Shown: positions 18,196 to 29,276, counted from the first letter of the stretch. The stretch is DNA of 62,903 bases from Bryobacterales bacterium (GCA_028819255.1 JAPPMB010000033.1:1-62903); one strand, 5' to 3'. Notes: a model not told the origin generated them from the sequence alone. Translations and numbers: made by a program.

Positions 18196-18837
18196 TCACC
18201 TCAGGCTGAACGGCGGATACCGGTCGGTGACGAGCAGGATGGCGTAGGCGCTGACGCGCAGGGACCACCGGGCGAAGCCGACCACGAAGTCGAACAGGCC
18301 CCTCGGGTAGCCGCCCGTGAGCAGGATCGCAAACCAGGCGATGGCGATGGCGACCAGGCAGGCGACGGCCAGCGGCGCGAGAACGAGGACGTGCGGCAGC
18401 GCGAGCAGCCACTTGACCAGGGGCAGCCATCGATTCAGGTCTCCCCGGACATCCGGGTAGTCGATCTCCAGATGCACTCCCTGCCGTTCGACCGTCGATG
18501 GATAGCGGTCTGTAAGCAGCGCCAGGTAGGCCCCCACTCGGACGGCGAATCGCGCCAGCTCGCACTGGAAGTCAAACCACCAGCGCGGATAGCGCCTGCG
18601 AAACAGGATCATCAGGGCAGTGGCGAGCGCGATCATCCCCGCGATCGCGACCCGATTGTCGTCACCGTCTCCGCCGCTGAACACCGTCGGCCGTACTCCG
18701 CTGACCAGGCTGATCACCATCAGGATCGGGATGGCCAGCACGAGGCGGAGCGCGGTTGTGAGCCGGTTGAGCGTGTCCGGGTAATCGATCTCCAGACGAG
18801 CCGGATACGGTGCGGGCTGCGTGTCCACAGGTTGCAT
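18196..18837 (-). CDS. DUF4389-type membrane protein
   Basis: 213 residues built from two similar halves. Each half has YP(A/D)..LEIDYPD..NR, one or more hydrophobic spans (LRLVLAIPILMVISLVSG; VLVLAPLAVACLVAIAIAW), and (R/G)(R/G)YPR.WFDF...R...R..AY..LL(V/T)DRYP. This repeated pattern is the DUF4389 signature of integral membrane proteins of unknown function. The ATG at 18837 is preferred because the DUF begins a few residues later. Confidence 0.88.
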   Translation of the reverse strand: MQPVDTQPAPYPARLEIDYPDTLNRLTTALRLVLAIPILMVISLVSGVRPTVFSGGDGDDNRVAIAGMIALATALMILFRRRYPRWWFDFQCELARFAVRVGAYLALLTDRYPSTVERQGVHLEIDYPDVRGDLNRWLPLVKWLLALPHVLVLAPLAVACLVAIAIAWFAILLTGGYPRGLFDFVVGFARWSLRVSAYAILLVTDRYPPFSLR

Positions 18838-19089
18838 TCTACAGGCTCGTCCAGGTGCCCTCGATGCCGAGACCGGCGTCTGCGCGAGGTGCCAAGCGTC
18901 CTCTGCGGCGACGGATGCAACTGGAGAGCTATCGGGCGGACCGGGTCCCGTGGACCGCCGGCACGACCGTGAGCGGAACGGAACCCGCCTGGGCATGGAC
19001 CATCGGGTTCGTCTGGCACGCCACTGGGGAGAGCGAGCCCCGGAGTGGACCGCCGCTCCGCGTGGGCCGCGACTGCGAGGATACTCTCT

Positions 19090-20409
19090 ATGGACATGAA
19101 CGCAACAACACACAGACGGAGAACCCGGGTCGCGTTCCGGCCCGCCTGCAGACTCTTCCTTGCGATCCCGCTCGGGGTCCTCGTGACGCTCGGCTGCGGC
19201 GAGCCCGACAGCACCAATTACGACGAGTCCAGAGTGCCGGACTATTCGCTGCCGGCCATTCTTCAGACGGCCGACGGGACGGCAGTCGAGCGCCCCGACC
19301 AGTGGCTCGGTCGCAGAGCGGAGATCTTGGCTCTCTTCGAGGAGCACGTCTACGGCAAGGCACCCGATGCCCCGGCCGAAATGCGGTTCGAGGTGCTTGA
19401 GGAGGACGGCTACGCGGTGGGCGGGCTGGCTCGACGCAAGCAGGTCCTGGTCGAGTTCGCGGGCGAATCCACGGGTCCGGGCATGGAGATCCTGCTGTAT
19501 ACTCCCCAGGCCGCCGACGGTCCCGTGCCGGTGTTCGCCGGCCTCAATTTCGGAGGCAACCACACCGTCCGGGCCGACCCGGAGATCCGTCTCACAAAGG
19601 CGTGGCTAAGGGACGGGGAAGGCGTTGTCCGGAACCGGGCCACCGAGGAGGCGCGCGGACGGAGCGCGAGCCGCTGGCCGGTCGAAACCATTCTCAGTCG
19701 CGGCTACGGGCTGGCCACGGTCTACTGCGGCGACCTGGATCCCGACTTCGACGACGGTTTCGAGAACGGGGTGCATCCTCTGGCCCCGCCGCGACTTCCC
19801 GGGGACTGGGGCGCGATCGCCGCGTGGGCGTGGGGCCTGAGCCGCACGCTGGACTATCTCGAGGCGGATCCCCACGCCGACGGCGGGCGCGTGGCGGTCA
19901 TGGGACATTCCAGGCTCGGGAAGACGGCCCTTTGGGCGGGTGCGAGGGACGACCGCTTTGCGATGGTGATCTCGAACAATTCCGGTTGCGGCGGAGCCGC
20001 GCTGAGCCGGCGCCGGTTCGGCGAGACCGTCGAGCGCATCAACGCCCGGTTTCCCCACTGGTTTGCAAGGAACTTCCACGCCTACAGCGACAGGGAGGAG
20101 ATCCTGCCGGTCGACCAGCACATGCTACTGGCCCTGGTCGCCCCGAGACCTCTGTATGTGGCGAGCGCCCAGGACGACCGGTGGGCTGACCCCAGGGGAG
20201 AGTTTCTGTCGGCAATGCACGCCGGCGAGGTCTACGAGCTGCTCGGCGAGCGGGATCTGGGGGCAACTGAAATGCCTCCCGCCAACCAGCCGCTGACGGG
20301 CACCGTCGGCTACCACCTGCGAACCGGCAAGCACGACGTGACCGCGTACGACTGGGACCGCTATTTGGACTTCGCAGACATGCACCTGCGGACCGCCGAC
20401 GCGCCATGA
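19090..20409 (+). CDS. Glucuronoyl esterase-like (CE15) lipoprotein
   Basis: 439 residues. A hydrophobic N-terminus ([16 protein letters not shown]) ends in a lipobox-like C36, so the product may be a lipoprotein or exported protein. The alpha/beta-hydrolase core has the nucleophile in GHSRLGK (S274), [10 protein letters not shown] as the oxyanion strand and [14 protein letters not shown] near the acid, ending [13 protein letters not shown] with the histidine. This is the CE15 pattern, whose members cleave ester bonds between lignin and glucuronoxylan. GAGG lies about ten bases before the ATG at 19090. Many acidobacterial paralogues have unknown substrates. Confidence 0.85.
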   Translation: MDMNATTHRRRTRVAFRPACRLFLAIPLGVLVTLGCGEPDSTNYDESRVPDYSLPAILQTADGTAVERPDQWLGRRAEILALFEEHVYGKAPDAPAEMRFEVLEEDGYAVGGLARRKQVLVEFAGESTGPGMEILLYTPQAADGPVPVFAGLNFGGNHTVRADPEIRLTKAWLRDGEGVVRNRATEEARGRSASRWPVETILSRGYGLATVYCGDLDPDFDDGFENGVHPLAPPRLPGDWGAIAAWAWGLSRTLDYLEADPHADGGRVAVMGHSRLGKTALWAGARDDRFAMVISNNSGCGGAALSRRRFGETVERINARFPHWFARNFHAYSDREEILPVDQHMLLALVAPRPLYVASAQDDRWADPRGEFLSAMHAGEVYELLGERDLGATEMPPANQPLTGTVGYHLRTGKHDVTAYDWDRYLDFADMHLRTADAP

Positions 20410-21308
20410 GGCCGGTTCAGGGCTCTTTCCCAAGGGCGACTTGTGTCGGCTCAAGGCAGTCCTCGAGTGCCCGCGCTTCGGCCATGATGGTCCAGCCTTT
20501 CTGGTCTTCTGATGCCAGGGGAGAGCCGTGTTCTTGCAATGCAGGCGGCCGCCCAGAATCGCCATGGTCCGCTCGGGCAGCCGCCAGTTGCCCAGTGTGG
20601 CCAGGCCGCGACTGGCTGCGAAGCGCCGCGGTACGCAGGTCCGGACTTGTGTGAGGAACACTGCCGGCGGCTGTCTCGACACCCCCACAGCGGTTCACTC
20701 GCGGTCGAGTCCGGGATTCTCGCCTGACTGGTTCTGCCCTGCCGTTTCCCGTCCCGCTCACCGCCACGCCCCTGCACAGCGGCTTCCAGGGCCTCTCCCC
20801 CTTTTTTGTGTTAGAGGGGTGCCGAAGAGAGCCTCCGCTCTTCTTAGCGCCTTCGCGGCACGTGGCGGTACGTTCAATCTCTCGGTGTGGTGGGTGCGTC
20901 ACTAGGCCAGAAGGCAGATGAACGTTAGCGAGCCACTTAACAGGTTCGTTCCAGAACCTCTTGGCAATCCGCAGGATCCCCCTCGCGACCTGCCTCAGAC
21001 CCCGAAGGATCCCTCCGGCATGGCGATGATCGCCGCCGCAGTCGAGCAGGTGCCGACGAGCCATCTACTCTTGCTCGGAGATGCGGGCAAGAAGAGCCGG
21101 GCCGAAGCGGCCCAAGGTCCGCACGCTGAAGGCGCCCATGCTGCCGGCTGCCGACGGCCCGCAGGTCCATGTCACGGCTCTTCCGAACCGGCACTCTGCG
21201 GCGGCTAGAAGCGGGCTTCGAGCTCAAAGGCCAGAAGACAGGAATCAATCGTGTCCTCCCTGGCGCCGGCTCGACCCTCGCGGCCCAACCACGCTGTAGA
21301 CTGGAGTC
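20410..21308. other. Long gene-poor stretch
   Basis: About 0.9 kb separates the esterase from the next gene. Open frames on both strands (up to 215 codons on the minus strand) have no recognisable motif or good start context. I see no transposase motif, tRNA or strong hairpin. It may hold decayed sequence. Confidence 0.5.
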
Positions 21309-21881
21309 TTGCTTCCGAGATCTCCAATGCCGCTCGCCCGACCTGTCCTCTCCGCCTCTCTACTGGTCCTTCTCGCAACCTGCGCAGGAGCCGCTCCAGG
21401 CCTCCAGGCGGCCGAGGTCGGAGGAATCAGCTTTGACGCTCCCGCCGGCTGGACCTCGACGCCGAAGCCGATGCGGTCCGCCAACTACACGATTCCGGCC
21501 GTGGCGGATGACAGCCAGGACGGGGAACTTGCCGTGTTCTACTTCGGGCCCGGCCAGGGCGGCGGCGTCGAGGCGAATGTCCGCCGCTGGCTCGGACAGT
21601 TCGTCAACGCGGACGGCAGCCCGATGACGGCCGACGCCGCCGAACGCAGCGAAGAGGAGGTCAACGGACTCCGAGTGACCGTGTTGGACGTGAGCGGCAC
21701 CTACCTGTTCAAGCCCTTCCCGATGGCTCCCAGGGCGACCCCGATGCCCGGCTACCGGATGCTCGCGGCAATCGTCCAGGGTCCGGACGCGCCGATTTTC
21801 TTCAAGCTGACCGCGCCGGCCAGGACGGCGGCGGCGGCGGAAGGCGACTTCCGCAAGGTGATCGGCTCGCTGAGCAAGTAG
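21309..21881 (+). CDS. Small exported protein of unknown function
   Basis: About 185-190 residues with a clear signal peptide (LARPVLSASLLVLLATCAG) and a mature part including GISFDAPAGWTSTPKPMR and WLGQFV, ending GDFRKVIGSLSK. The 'xDAPAGWxxxxP' strand and 'ffKltGPaxtV' region resemble periplasmic proteins of unknown role in Acidobacteriota. The TTG at 21309 is taken as start because a TAGACT -10-like box ends six bases upstream; the ATG at 21327 is the alternative. It is followed by the PQQ-like gene on the same strand. Confidence 0.7.
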   Translation: MLPRSPMPLARPVLSASLLVLLATCAGAAPGLQAAEVGGISFDAPAGWTSTPKPMRSANYTIPAVADDSQDGELAVFYFGPGQGGGVEANVRRWLGQFVNADGSPMTADAAERSEEEVNGLRVTVLDVSGTYLFKPFPMAPRATPMPGYRMLAAIVQGPDAPIFFKLTAPARTAAAAEGDFRKVIGSLSK

Positions 21882-21944
21882 CCTCCGAAGGCGGCCGCCG
21901 TACCGGCGGCCGGAGATTCGCGGCTGCATGATATATTGCGGCTT

Positions 21945-23369
21945 ATGCTCTCCGGGATCGCTCTGCTCCTGCTACTCCCGACCGTTTCGGCCTTTGCCGC
22001 GGAGCTGGCATGGGACCGGTTTCGCGGACCGAACGGGGTCGGTGTTTCCACGCAACCGGGCATCCCAGACGAGTTCGGACCCGAGACGAACGTCGTCTGG
22101 AGAACGCCATTGCCCGACGGGCTCTCGTCCCCGGTATTCGGCACCGACAGCATCTTCCTGACCGGGTTCCAGGGGGACAGGCTCATCACTTTCTCGCTGG
22201 ATCGAGACTCCGGCCGGATCCAGTGGCGGCGTGAGATCGTCCGCGAACGCGCCGGCAGCCTCCGGTCGCCGAACAATCCGGCCTCGCCCAGCGTCGCAAC
22301 GGACGGGCGGAACGTGTTCGCGTTCTTCCAGGACTTCGGTCTCGTCGCCTATGGGCCCGACGGGAACGAGCTCTGGCGACTTCCCCTCGGACCCTTCAAC
22401 AACCCGATGGGCATGGGGGCCTCGCCCGTCTACGCGAACGGGAAGGTGATCCAGGTCTGCGACTCCGAGACGGACTCGTTCATGCTCGCTGTGGACGCGG
22501 AGACGGGCGAGGTCGCATGGCGGAACGAGCGGCCATACTCGTTGCGCGGCTTCTCGACGCCGGTGCTCCATCAGGCCCGGGACGGCGGCATGCAGGTGCT
22601 GGTGGCGGGATCCTACGAGCTTTCGGCCTACGACGTCGAGAGCGGGGAGAGGGTCTGGTGGGTCCAGGGCCTGACTTGGCAGATGAAGCCGACTCCCGTC
22701 CTTGACGGCAAGGGAAACGCGTATGTGCTTGGCTGGGCGGGCAACGCCGACTTGGGCCAGCAGGAGGAAGTGGCGCCCTTCGCGGAGGCTCTCGGCGAGC
22801 TGGATGCGGATGGAGACGGCAGACTGTCGGCACAGGAAGTCAGCGGCCTGTTCGGCAGGAGGGTCCGAAACGGCCTTGACAGCTACGACCTGGACAACTC
22901 CGGCTTCATGGAGGAGCGCGACTGGGAGCATCACCGGCGCAAGCGCCTTGCCGTCAACGCCGTGCGCAAGATCAGGCTGGGCGGCAAGGGAGACATGACC
23001 GAAGGGGCGGTGCAGTGGCTCTACTACAAGAGCCTCCCGAACGTTCCGTCACCGCTGCTCTACGACGGCGTGGTCTACCTGACCAAGGACGGCGGGGTCA
23101 TGACGGCGCTGAGCGCGGAGGACGGGAGCGTCCTGAAGCAGGGGCGTCTCCGGGACGCCATGGGGAGGTACTTCTCGTCGCCGGTGGCAGCGGACGGCAA
23201 GGTGTTCGCGGCGGATGAGACCGGGCAGGTCTCCGTGATCCGGCCGGGTGCGGACTGGAGCGTGATCCGCACCATTGCCATGGGCGAAGCCGTTCTCGCC
23301 ACCCCGGCGGTGATGGACGGGCGGCTGTTCATCCGGACGGAGAAAGCGCTCTACTGCTTCGCGAGGTAG
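21945..23369 (+). CDS. Exported PQQ-like beta-propeller with EF-hand calcium motif
   Basis: About 474 residues. A signal peptide (MLSGIALLLLLPTVSAFA) is followed by WDRFRGPNGVGVS, the usual opening of outer-membrane BamB/PQQ-like propeller proteins. Blades recur as AVDAETGEVAWRNERP, AYDVESGERVWWVQG and TALSAEDGSVLKQGR. Between blades, about 285-315, lie two EF-hand loops, DADGDGRLSAQE and DLDNSGFMEERD. EF-hand insertions like this occur in acidobacterial and planctomycete secreted proteins. There is no catalytic PQQ-dehydrogenase signature, so it is probably a scaffold. TATATT sits eight bases before the ATG at 21945. Confidence 0.88.
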   Translation: MLSGIALLLLLPTVSAFAAELAWDRFRGPNGVGVSTQPGIPDEFGPETNVVWRTPLPDGLSSPVFGTDSIFLTGFQGDRLITFSLDRDSGRIQWRREIVRERAGSLRSPNNPASPSVATDGRNVFAFFQDFGLVAYGPDGNELWRLPLGPFNNPMGMGASPVYANGKVIQVCDSETDSFMLAVDAETGEVAWRNERPYSLRGFSTPVLHQARDGGMQVLVAGSYELSAYDVESGERVWWVQGLTWQMKPTPVLDGKGNAYVLGWAGNADLGQQEEVAPFAEALGELDADGDGRLSAQEVSGLFGRRVRNGLDSYDLDNSGFMEERDWEHHRRKRLAVNAVRKIRLGGKGDMTEGAVQWLYYKSLPNVPSPLLYDGVVYLTKDGGVMTALSAEDGSVLKQGRLRDAMGRYFSSPVAADGKVFAADETGQVSVIRPGADWSVIRTIAMGEAVLATPAVMDGRLFIRTEKALYCFAR

Positions 23370-23453
23370 AGCCGCTCGCCGTCGGATTGCGTTCGCGAAC
23401 CGGCATTGGCGCGGCTGGGCGCCTGAACGCAATTCGCGGGGCCGCCCCGTGCC

Positions 23454-25808
23454 CTAAGATCCCGATCGCCGGATCTCCAGCGTGCGGCCTGCATGGATGA
23501 CCGTCGATCGCAGGCCGTTCCACCGCTTGAGGTCGTCCACCGTCACGTTGAAGCGCCGGGCGATGACGGCCAGGTTGTCGCCCTTGCGGATGCGGTAGTG
23601 CTGGATCTCGTCCACGCTGGCTGCCGGCCCGCCCACGGCCAGCCTCTGGCCCGGGTTGATGCGCGTGCTCCTGAGACCGTTCCAGCGCATCAGGTCCGCC
23701 ACGGTGGTGTTGTGCCGGCGGGCGATGAGCCCGAGGTTGTCCCCCGACCGCACGAGGTAGTATCCCGTGGTAGTGCTGGCCGGATCGGTCGCCGTCTGCG
23801 GCCTCACGAGCAGGTATTCGCCGGCCGTGATCTTTGTGCCCCTAATGCCGTTCCAGCGCTGAATGTCGGAAACCGAGACGCCGAATCGCGCAGCGATCAG
23901 CGCCAGGCTGTCGCCTCTCCGGACCAGGTAGTGGTTCGGCCCCGGAGCCGGCTTGCTGGCTGCGGCTCGTCTGGGAGCGGCCCCTGACGAGGCCCTGGCT
24001 GCCGGCGGGGGCGCCGCGGGCGCCGGGCCCGGAACCTTGAGCACCTGCCCGATCACGATCGTCGAGCCCCTGATGCCGTTCCAGGCTCGCAGCTGGCTGA
24101 CGCTGGCCCCGACCCGGGCGCCGATCTTGGAAAGGCTGTCTCCCCTCCGCACGGTGTAGCGGCCGGTTGGAGCGGATCCGGAGGCTGCGGCCACCGCGGT
24201 CCCTTCCGTCCCCGGCTGCTGAACGATCAGGTACCGGCCCGCACGAATGCGCGTGCTGGAAAGGCCGTTCCAGGACATCAGGGCCTGAACCGTTGTCCTG
24301 AACCTGCGCGCGATGCCTCCCAGCGTGTCGCCGCTGGCGATCCGGTAGCGGCCCGTCCCGGGCTCGAGCAGCCCGCCGGCCCCACCGCCCCCGTAGTAGC
24401 GGTAGATCCTGATCGTGGTCGTCGTGGGAACCGTCAGTCGCGTTCCCGGGGCCAATGCAGCCCCTTCGGGCAGGGAGTTCAACGCGACGAGCTCGTCGGG
24501 CCTGACCTTGTGGCGGCGCGCTATCGCCTGGAGCGTCTCGCCCTCCTGGACCTCATAGCGCCGCCAATCCTTCCGCTTGTCCGGGGGGACCAGCGCAATC
24601 TCTCTGGCGAACCGCTCCTCTGTTCCAGGCGGCAGCCTGAGGTCGTATCCGTACGGCGGCGTCGCGGCCCGGAACAGGGACTTGTTGAGGTCCTTGATGA
24701 CTTCCACGGACGATCCGGTCACGTCCGCGATCAGCTCGAAGCTCACTTCCTCGTCCGTGCGGACCGAGTCGTAGCGCAGTTCCGGCGCGTAGTCGATCTC
24801 GCCAAGGTCGAACAGATCGAGATTCTTGCCGACGTAGGTCATCGCGAGAATGATGGGAACGAAGGCGCGCGTCTCGCCCGGCAGGGCCCGCCGCCTGACC
24901 AGCGTCCAGTAGTCGCGGCTCCCGGTCCGCCTGATCGCGGACTTCACCCGGTTGGGGCCGCAGTTGTACGCCGCCATCGCGAGGTACCAGTCGTCGAATT
25001 CGATGTAAAGGTCCCTGAGGTGCTTTGCGGCGGCGCGCGTGGCTGTCTCGGCGTCGTAGCGCAGATCTTGGTAGCGGTCCTGGCGAAGCCCGTACTGCTT
25101 GCCGCGGGAGGAGATGAACTGCCACATGCCCACCGCTTGCGCGTGCGAGCGGGCTTTGGGGAGGAATCCCGACTCCGCCATCGCCAGGTAGAAGATCTCA
25201 ACGGGGAGGTCCTCCTCCATCAGGATCCTCTCGATCATGGGCCGGTAGGCGCTGCTGCGACCGAGCGACACGCGGATCGTCGCCATGCCTCTCCTGGTCC
25301 GCGTGAAGTAGTTCACCCGGCGCTTCACGTCGGCGTTCATCACGAGCGGCAGGGCCGAGGAGGTGTGAAGAATCTCCTCCTCGTCCGTGAGCGGTTCCGG
25401 GGGGGAGTCCGGCAGGTCCAGGCCGATGAGTTCATCCAGCAGGGCGACCTCGTCGTCGCTCAGGGCCGGCTCCTCCGGATCGAACGCAATCTCCGGAAAC
25501 GGCTCCTCCTCTTCCTCGGCATCCTGAGGCAACAGGGCCTCTTCGGGCACGGGACTCGCGGGGTCAGGCGCCGGCGGCAGGGCAACGGGAGCCTGTGCGA
25601 GGCCGCTGTCCCGCGTGCGCGCGCCCCGCGAGCATCCGGCGAGCAGCGCACAGGTCAGCACCAGAAGTGCGACTGTCACGCTGATGCGGCGGGAAGACGG
25701 TCTTTCATCGCCCTCCTGCCTCCCGCCGGCCTTGTTCAGACACAGCAAAGTCCGAGAAGGATGCAGCAAAGCCACTAGAATATTCGCCTTCGGGTGGAGC
25801 CGCATCAC
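23454..25808 (-). CDS. mltD: Membrane-bound lytic murein transglycosylase D with six LysM repeats
   Basis: Up to 784 residues. A lipoprotein signal [17 protein letters not shown] is followed by an acidic linker, an SLT lysozyme-like domain (catalytic Glu212 in [13 protein letters not shown], then AVGMWQF and [14 protein letters not shown]), and six LysM motifs such as [17 protein letters not shown] and [18 protein letters not shown]. coli MltD has only two to three. It cuts glycan strands to 1,6-anhydro-muropeptides at the outer membrane. The start is uncertain: ATG 25808 gives a long odd n-region, while a strong GGAGGG before an ATG 99 bases later opens a frame that stops after ten codons, so a one-base indel near the 5' end is possible. 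Confidence 0.92.
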   Translation of the reverse strand: MMRLHPKANILVALLHPSRTLLCLNKAGGRQEGDERPSSRRISVTVALLVLTCALLAGCSRGARTRDSGLAQAPVALPPAPDPASPVPEEALLPQDAEEEEEPFPEIAFDPEEPALSDDEVALLDELIGLDLPDSPPEPLTDEEEILHTSSALPLVMNADVKRRVNYFTRTRRGMATIRVSLGRSSAYRPMIERILMEEDLPVEIFYLAMAESGFLPKARSHAQAVGMWQFISSRGKQYGLRQDRYQDLRYDAETATRAAAKHLRDLYIEFDDWYLAMAAYNCGPNRVKSAIRRTGSRDYWTLVRRRALPGETRAFVPIILAMTYVGKNLDLFDLGEIDYAPELRYDSVRTDEEVSFELIADVTGSSVEVIKDLNKSLFRAATPPYGYDLRLPPGTEERFAREIALVPPDKRKDWRRYEVQEGETLQAIARRHKVRPDELVALNSLPEGAALAPGTRLTVPTTTTIRIYRYYGGGGAGGLLEPGTGRYRIASGDTLGGIARRFRTTVQALMSWNGLSSTRIRAGRYLIVQQPGTEGTAVAAASGSAPTGRYTVRRGDSLSKIGARVGASVSQLRAWNGIRGSTIVIGQVLKVPGPAPAAPPPAARASSGAAPRRAAASKPAPGPNHYLVRRGDSLALIAARFGVSVSDIQRWNGIRGTKITAGEYLLVRPQTATDPASTTTGYYLVRSGDNLGLIARRHNTTVADLMRWNGLRSTRINPGQRLAVGGPAASVDEIQHYRIRKGDNLAVIARRFNVTVDDLKRWNGLRSTVIHAGRTLEIRRSGS

Positions 25809-25835
25809 AAGGCCAGCTGATGCAGCATAAGATGC

Positions 25836-25841
25836 TAAAAT
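25836..25841 (+). promoter_or_regulatory. Possible -10 box of purE in divergent region
   Basis: TAAAAT lies in the short divergent region between mltD and purE (25809-25897), next to a near-palindrome AGCATAAGATGCT. No matching -35 is obvious. Confidence 0.3.
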
Positions 25842-25897
25842 ACCACACTTCCAGGGGTTTCTCGCGTGCGTGCGCCCCCTGTGGGAGTGATCCTGCT

Positions 25898-26386
25898 ATG
25901 AAAACATCCGTACCGCAAGTTGCTGTCGTCATGGGCAGCACGAGCGACTGGCCCACCATGAAGCCCTGCTCCGAGATTCTGCAGCAATTCGAGATTCCTC
26001 ACGAGTGCCGGGTCATGTCGGCCCACCGCACCCCGGACCTTACGTCGGAGTACGTCTCGGCGGCGGAGTCGCGCGGGATTCGAGTGATCATCGCCGCCGC
26101 CGGCGGCGCGGCGCATCTGGCGGGAGTCTGTGCGGCGCACACCGTCCTTCCGGTGCTGGGCGTCCCGATGCCCAGCGTGCTGGACGGCGTGGACTCGCTG
26201 CTCTCCACGGTGCAGATGCCGGGCGGCATCCCCGTGGGGACCCTCGCGATCGGCCGGGCGGGCGCGAAGAACGCCGGGCTGCTGGCGGCGGCGATTCTCG
26301 GAACCGGGGACGAGTCCCTACGAGATGCGCTCAAGGAGTTCCGCCAGGCCCAGGCAGCCAAGGTCAGGGCCGCCCGTCTCGACTGA
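25898..26386 (+). CDS. purE: N5-carboxyaminoimidazole ribonucleotide mutase
   Basis: 162 residues with [14 protein letters not shown], then [11 protein letters not shown] and [20 protein letters not shown], then [11 protein letters not shown], the complete PurE signature. It moves the carboxyl group of N5-CAIR to give CAIR in purine synthesis. The ATG at 25898 is chosen over an upstream in-frame ATG at 25820 because conserved residues begin five codons later and GGGAG lies upstream. purK is not adjacent. Confidence 0.96.
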   Translation: MKTSVPQVAVVMGSTSDWPTMKPCSEILQQFEIPHECRVMSAHRTPDLTSEYVSAAESRGIRVIIAAAGGAAHLAGVCAAHTVLPVLGVPMPSVLDGVDSLLSTVQMPGGIPVGTLAIGRAGAKNAGLLAAAILGTGDESLRDALKEFRQAQAAKVRAARLD

Positions 26387-26431
26387 CGGCGCCGCCGCGC
26401 CGGCCACAGTCTGGTACGCTCTACGGCCGCA

Positions 26432-27793
26432 ATGCAGTTGGACCCCCTTGTCATCCTTGTGATCGCGGTTGCGGTCGTCTTCGTCCTGATCCTCAGGCTG
26501 CGCATTAACGCGTTCATCGCGCTGATCACGGCTGCGACCACCGTCGGGCTCCTGTCGCCCAACGTGCCGCTGGGGGAGGTGATGCCCAGCGTGGCCCGGG
26601 AGTTCGGAGGCGTTTGCGGCAGCATCGCCATCGTGATCGCTCTGGCGGCGCTCATCGGGCAGTGCCTGATGGAGAGCGGAGCGGCGGACAAGATCGTCCG
26701 GGTCTTCGTACGCGCCCTTGGCGAAAAGCGCGCCTCGCTGTCGCTGCTGAGCAGCGGGTACGTGCTCTCGGTGCCTGTGTTCTTCGACACGGTGTTCTAT
26801 CTGCTGGTCCCGCTTGCCCGGGCGATGCGGGTGCGGATGGGCAAGAACTACCTGCTGTTTCTGATGGCGATCTGCGCCGGCGGCGCCGTCACGCACTCAA
26901 TGGTGCCTCCGACTCCCGGCCCGCTGGCGATGGCGGCGACGCTGAAGATCGATCTCGGCGTGATGATCCTGGTCGGGGCGGTGATCGCGGTGCCGATGTC
27001 GATCGCCGGCTGGCTGTTCGGCATCCTGCGCGACCGGCAACTCGACGTGCCGCTCCGGGAAACGCCAGGCCTCACTCTGGAGGAACTGGACGCACTGGCG
27101 AAGCGCCAGGAGGCGCGGCTCCCGAGCTTCTTCATGGCGATGCTCCCGATCGTCCTCCCGGTTGTTCTGATTGCTTCCAACACACTGGCCGGAGCGGTCG
27201 GGGCCGCTGCGGGCGTCCAGGCGGTCACCGGATTCCTGGGCAATCCGAATCTCGCCCTGCTGGCTTCGGCGGCGATTTCCCTAGCCGTGCTCGCCCGCCA
27301 GAAGGGCTACACCCTGGCGCAGCTCGCGAAGCCCGTTGAGACGGCGCTTGCCAGCGGCGGCCTGATCATCCTCATCACGGCCGGCGGCGGGTCCTTCGGC
27401 AAGATGCTGGTGCAGGCGGGCGTCGGCAAGACAATCGGAGACATGTCCCAGGAGTTCGGCGTGCCGATCCTGATGCTGAGCTTCCTTCTGGGAACGCTGC
27501 TCAAGATCGCTCAGGGCTCGGGCACGGTGGCCATGATCACGGTCTCGTCGATCATGGCGCCGCTGGTCATCGACACGCCTCCCGGCTTCCACGCGGTCTA
27601 CGTGGCGTGCGCGATCGGCTCCGGGTCGCTCGTCGGTTCGTGGATGAACGACTCCGGCTTCTGGGTGTACAAGCAGATGTCGGGCCTGACCGAGAAGGAG
27701 GCCCTGCAGACCTGGACTCCGCTGCTTGCCGTGATGGGCGTCGTCGGGTACATCGTGACCCAGATCGCCGCGATCCTGGTTCCGCTGGCGTAG
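26432..27793 (+). CDS. GntP-family gluconate/organic-acid permease
   Basis: 453 residues with about twelve hydrophobic helices. Family motifs include FGGVCGSIAIVIALAALIGQ, then SVPVFFDTVFYLLVPLAR, GGAVTHSMVPPTPGPLAMA and GSLVGSWMNDSGFWVYKQM, characteristic of GntP proton symporters for gluconate and related sugar acids. It begins 45 bases after purE with a TACGCT box in between, so it may have its own promoter. No kinase or dehydratase lies next to it to point to a substrate. Confidence 0.93.
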   Translation: MQLDPLVILVIAVAVVFVLILRLRINAFIALITAATTVGLLSPNVPLGEVMPSVAREFGGVCGSIAIVIALAALIGQCLMESGAADKIVRVFVRALGEKRASLSLLSSGYVLSVPVFFDTVFYLLVPLARAMRVRMGKNYLLFLMAICAGGAVTHSMVPPTPGPLAMAATLKIDLGVMILVGAVIAVPMSIAGWLFGILRDRQLDVPLRETPGLTLEELDALAKRQEARLPSFFMAMLPIVLPVVLIASNTLAGAVGAAAGVQAVTGFLGNPNLALLASAAISLAVLARQKGYTLAQLAKPVETALASGGLIILITAGGGSFGKMLVQAGVGKTIGDMSQEFGVPILMLSFLLGTLLKIAQGSGTVAMITVSSIMAPLVIDTPPGFHAVYVACAIGSGSLVGSWMNDSGFWVYKQMSGLTEKEALQTWTPLLAVMGVVGYIVTQIAAILVPLA

Positions 27794-28038
27794 GCCCGAC
27801 CGGGTCCCTCAATCCCTCCGGGCAGTCGCGGCGACCGGCCGGGTCCGCCCACAGGCGAGGACTGTGAGGGGGTGCTTCCTCCACCAGGCTCGGTGCGTCG
27901 GCAATCGCACTGCGGAATCGTTTCGGCGGCGGCGCACGAAATCTTATCGGTACGAAGGGGGGCACCCAAGCTACGACCGAATCGAGCTGTCCGGCTGGTT
28001 GCCCGGAAACGGACCGGATTGCCGCTACCGCGCAAGGA

Positions 28039-28721
28039 CTACTGGATGCTTGCGTCCGGCTGGCCGGCGGCGAGGGCGTTCATGTAGGACAGGCAAAGAT
28101 CGCGCGAGCGAAACGAGCCGAAAGCCTGGATCTCCTGCGACTTGACCGCGGAGAAGGCCGAGTAGACGTACTCCACGTCGTTGCGATCGGTGATTCCGTA
28201 CAAATGGAAGAACACCGCATCGAGTTTGGCGCGCGGTGCGATACGCCTTGATGCGTCCCAACGGTATGGGGCCTGGGCTCGCCGGATACGTCCACGAAGC
28301 CCATGTCCCTGGCGAAAGGCGCCATGTCGCGCGACACGTATGTGAGTTCCACGTATGTGAGTTCCAGGACAGCCTCCCGAACAACTTCCGCCGCGGACTT
28401 GGCCCCAAAGCTGACCGACTGGAAAACTCCCGGCGGAACCACGGGCAACTGCTCGACAATGAACCAGTTCAGGTGCTGGCCCTGGAGTTTCTGGCGTGCC
28501 ACCCAGTCGAACGGGATGTTGTTGAAGTTCGCAAGCAGGAGCGCCTCGTCCCTTGCGGATCCCCAGTCGCTCGAGACGCTCGGAAGGGTGTTTCCTTGCC
28601 TGCTTCGAGGGATCATGGCCGCAATCATCGATCGAATGTAGGTTGGAGCAGTGACATCCTTGAACGCCAGCGAATAGGGCCGGGTCAACCCGAGTTGACC
28701 TTCCAGGACCCAATAGCGCAT
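28039..28721 (-). pseudogene. DNA methyltransferase (Eco57I/type IIG-like) C-terminal remnant
   Basis: The minus strand encodes RYWVLEGQLGLTRPYSLAFK and DVTAPTYIRSMIAAMIPRS, then LLANFNNIPFDWVARQKLQG and QHLNWFIVEQLPVVPPG. This is the recurring C-terminal block of Eco57I-like and related N6-adenine methyltransferases. After about residue 150 the frame changes: the rest (AKLDAVFFHLYGITDRNDVE, then YVYSAFSAVKSQEIQAFG) is in another minus frame ending at 28039, so there is a frameshift near 28270-28330. The catalytic NPPY domain and everything upstream is gone. Confidence 0.75.
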
Positions 28722-29243
28722 TGGGCTTCCGAGCCTCCCGACAGGACTCCAGGCCGGTCAAGTGCGTCTGCTGTCCCCGACCACGGCATTCATCCACGCA
28801 GGCGCCCACTCTCTGTGGAGGAAGTGCCCGCGCCGTCACCGGCATCCGGATCGAACTCACCATCCGCCGCATGGCCCGCGGCGCCACCCGGTGGAATCGG
28901 ACCGATTCCAGCACTTTCTTCACCGGCCTTGAAGCGAACGCCGCCATCGTGCGCCCGGATCGTGGGGCTGTGCCTCGAAGGACATCTGAATCGCACTACT
29001 CCGTCCCCAGCGGCACGCAGAGGCGGACCGCGTTGTTCCCGCGCTGAACTTGGTGGCTGAAGTCCCTCATCAGGCGTCGGTCGCGGCCCCTCTTCCATGG
29101 CGCCACCACTCCTGATTGCGGTCCCGTGCGCCTGGAAACCCAGCATCACCAGAGTGCGGTGGCGAGACGGCCCGCTATCCCGGGAGCCGCAGGATCCAGT
29201 GCCGTCCAGCGCAACGCGGTAGCGCGGAGCCGGACCGTTCCCG
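28722..29243. other. Gene-poor stretch upstream of gyrA
   Basis: No recognisable coding sequence. It might contain further decayed parts of the methyltransferase on the minus strand, but no motif survives. Confidence 0.45.
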
Positions 29244-29249
29244 TATAAT
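29244..29249 (+). promoter_or_regulatory. gyrA -10 box
   Basis: Perfect TATAAT 27 bases before the gyrA ATG. A start near 29257 gives a leader of about 20 bases. No consensus -35. Confidence 0.5.
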
Positions 29250-29276
29250 GAAAGTTCTTTCCTTGCAATAAGTTCT

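Noticed and set aside
20417..21064. 215-codon minus-strand frame after the CE15 gene
   Set aside because: No motif, no ribosome binding site, and mixed basic/proline composition typical of non-coding GC-rich sequence.
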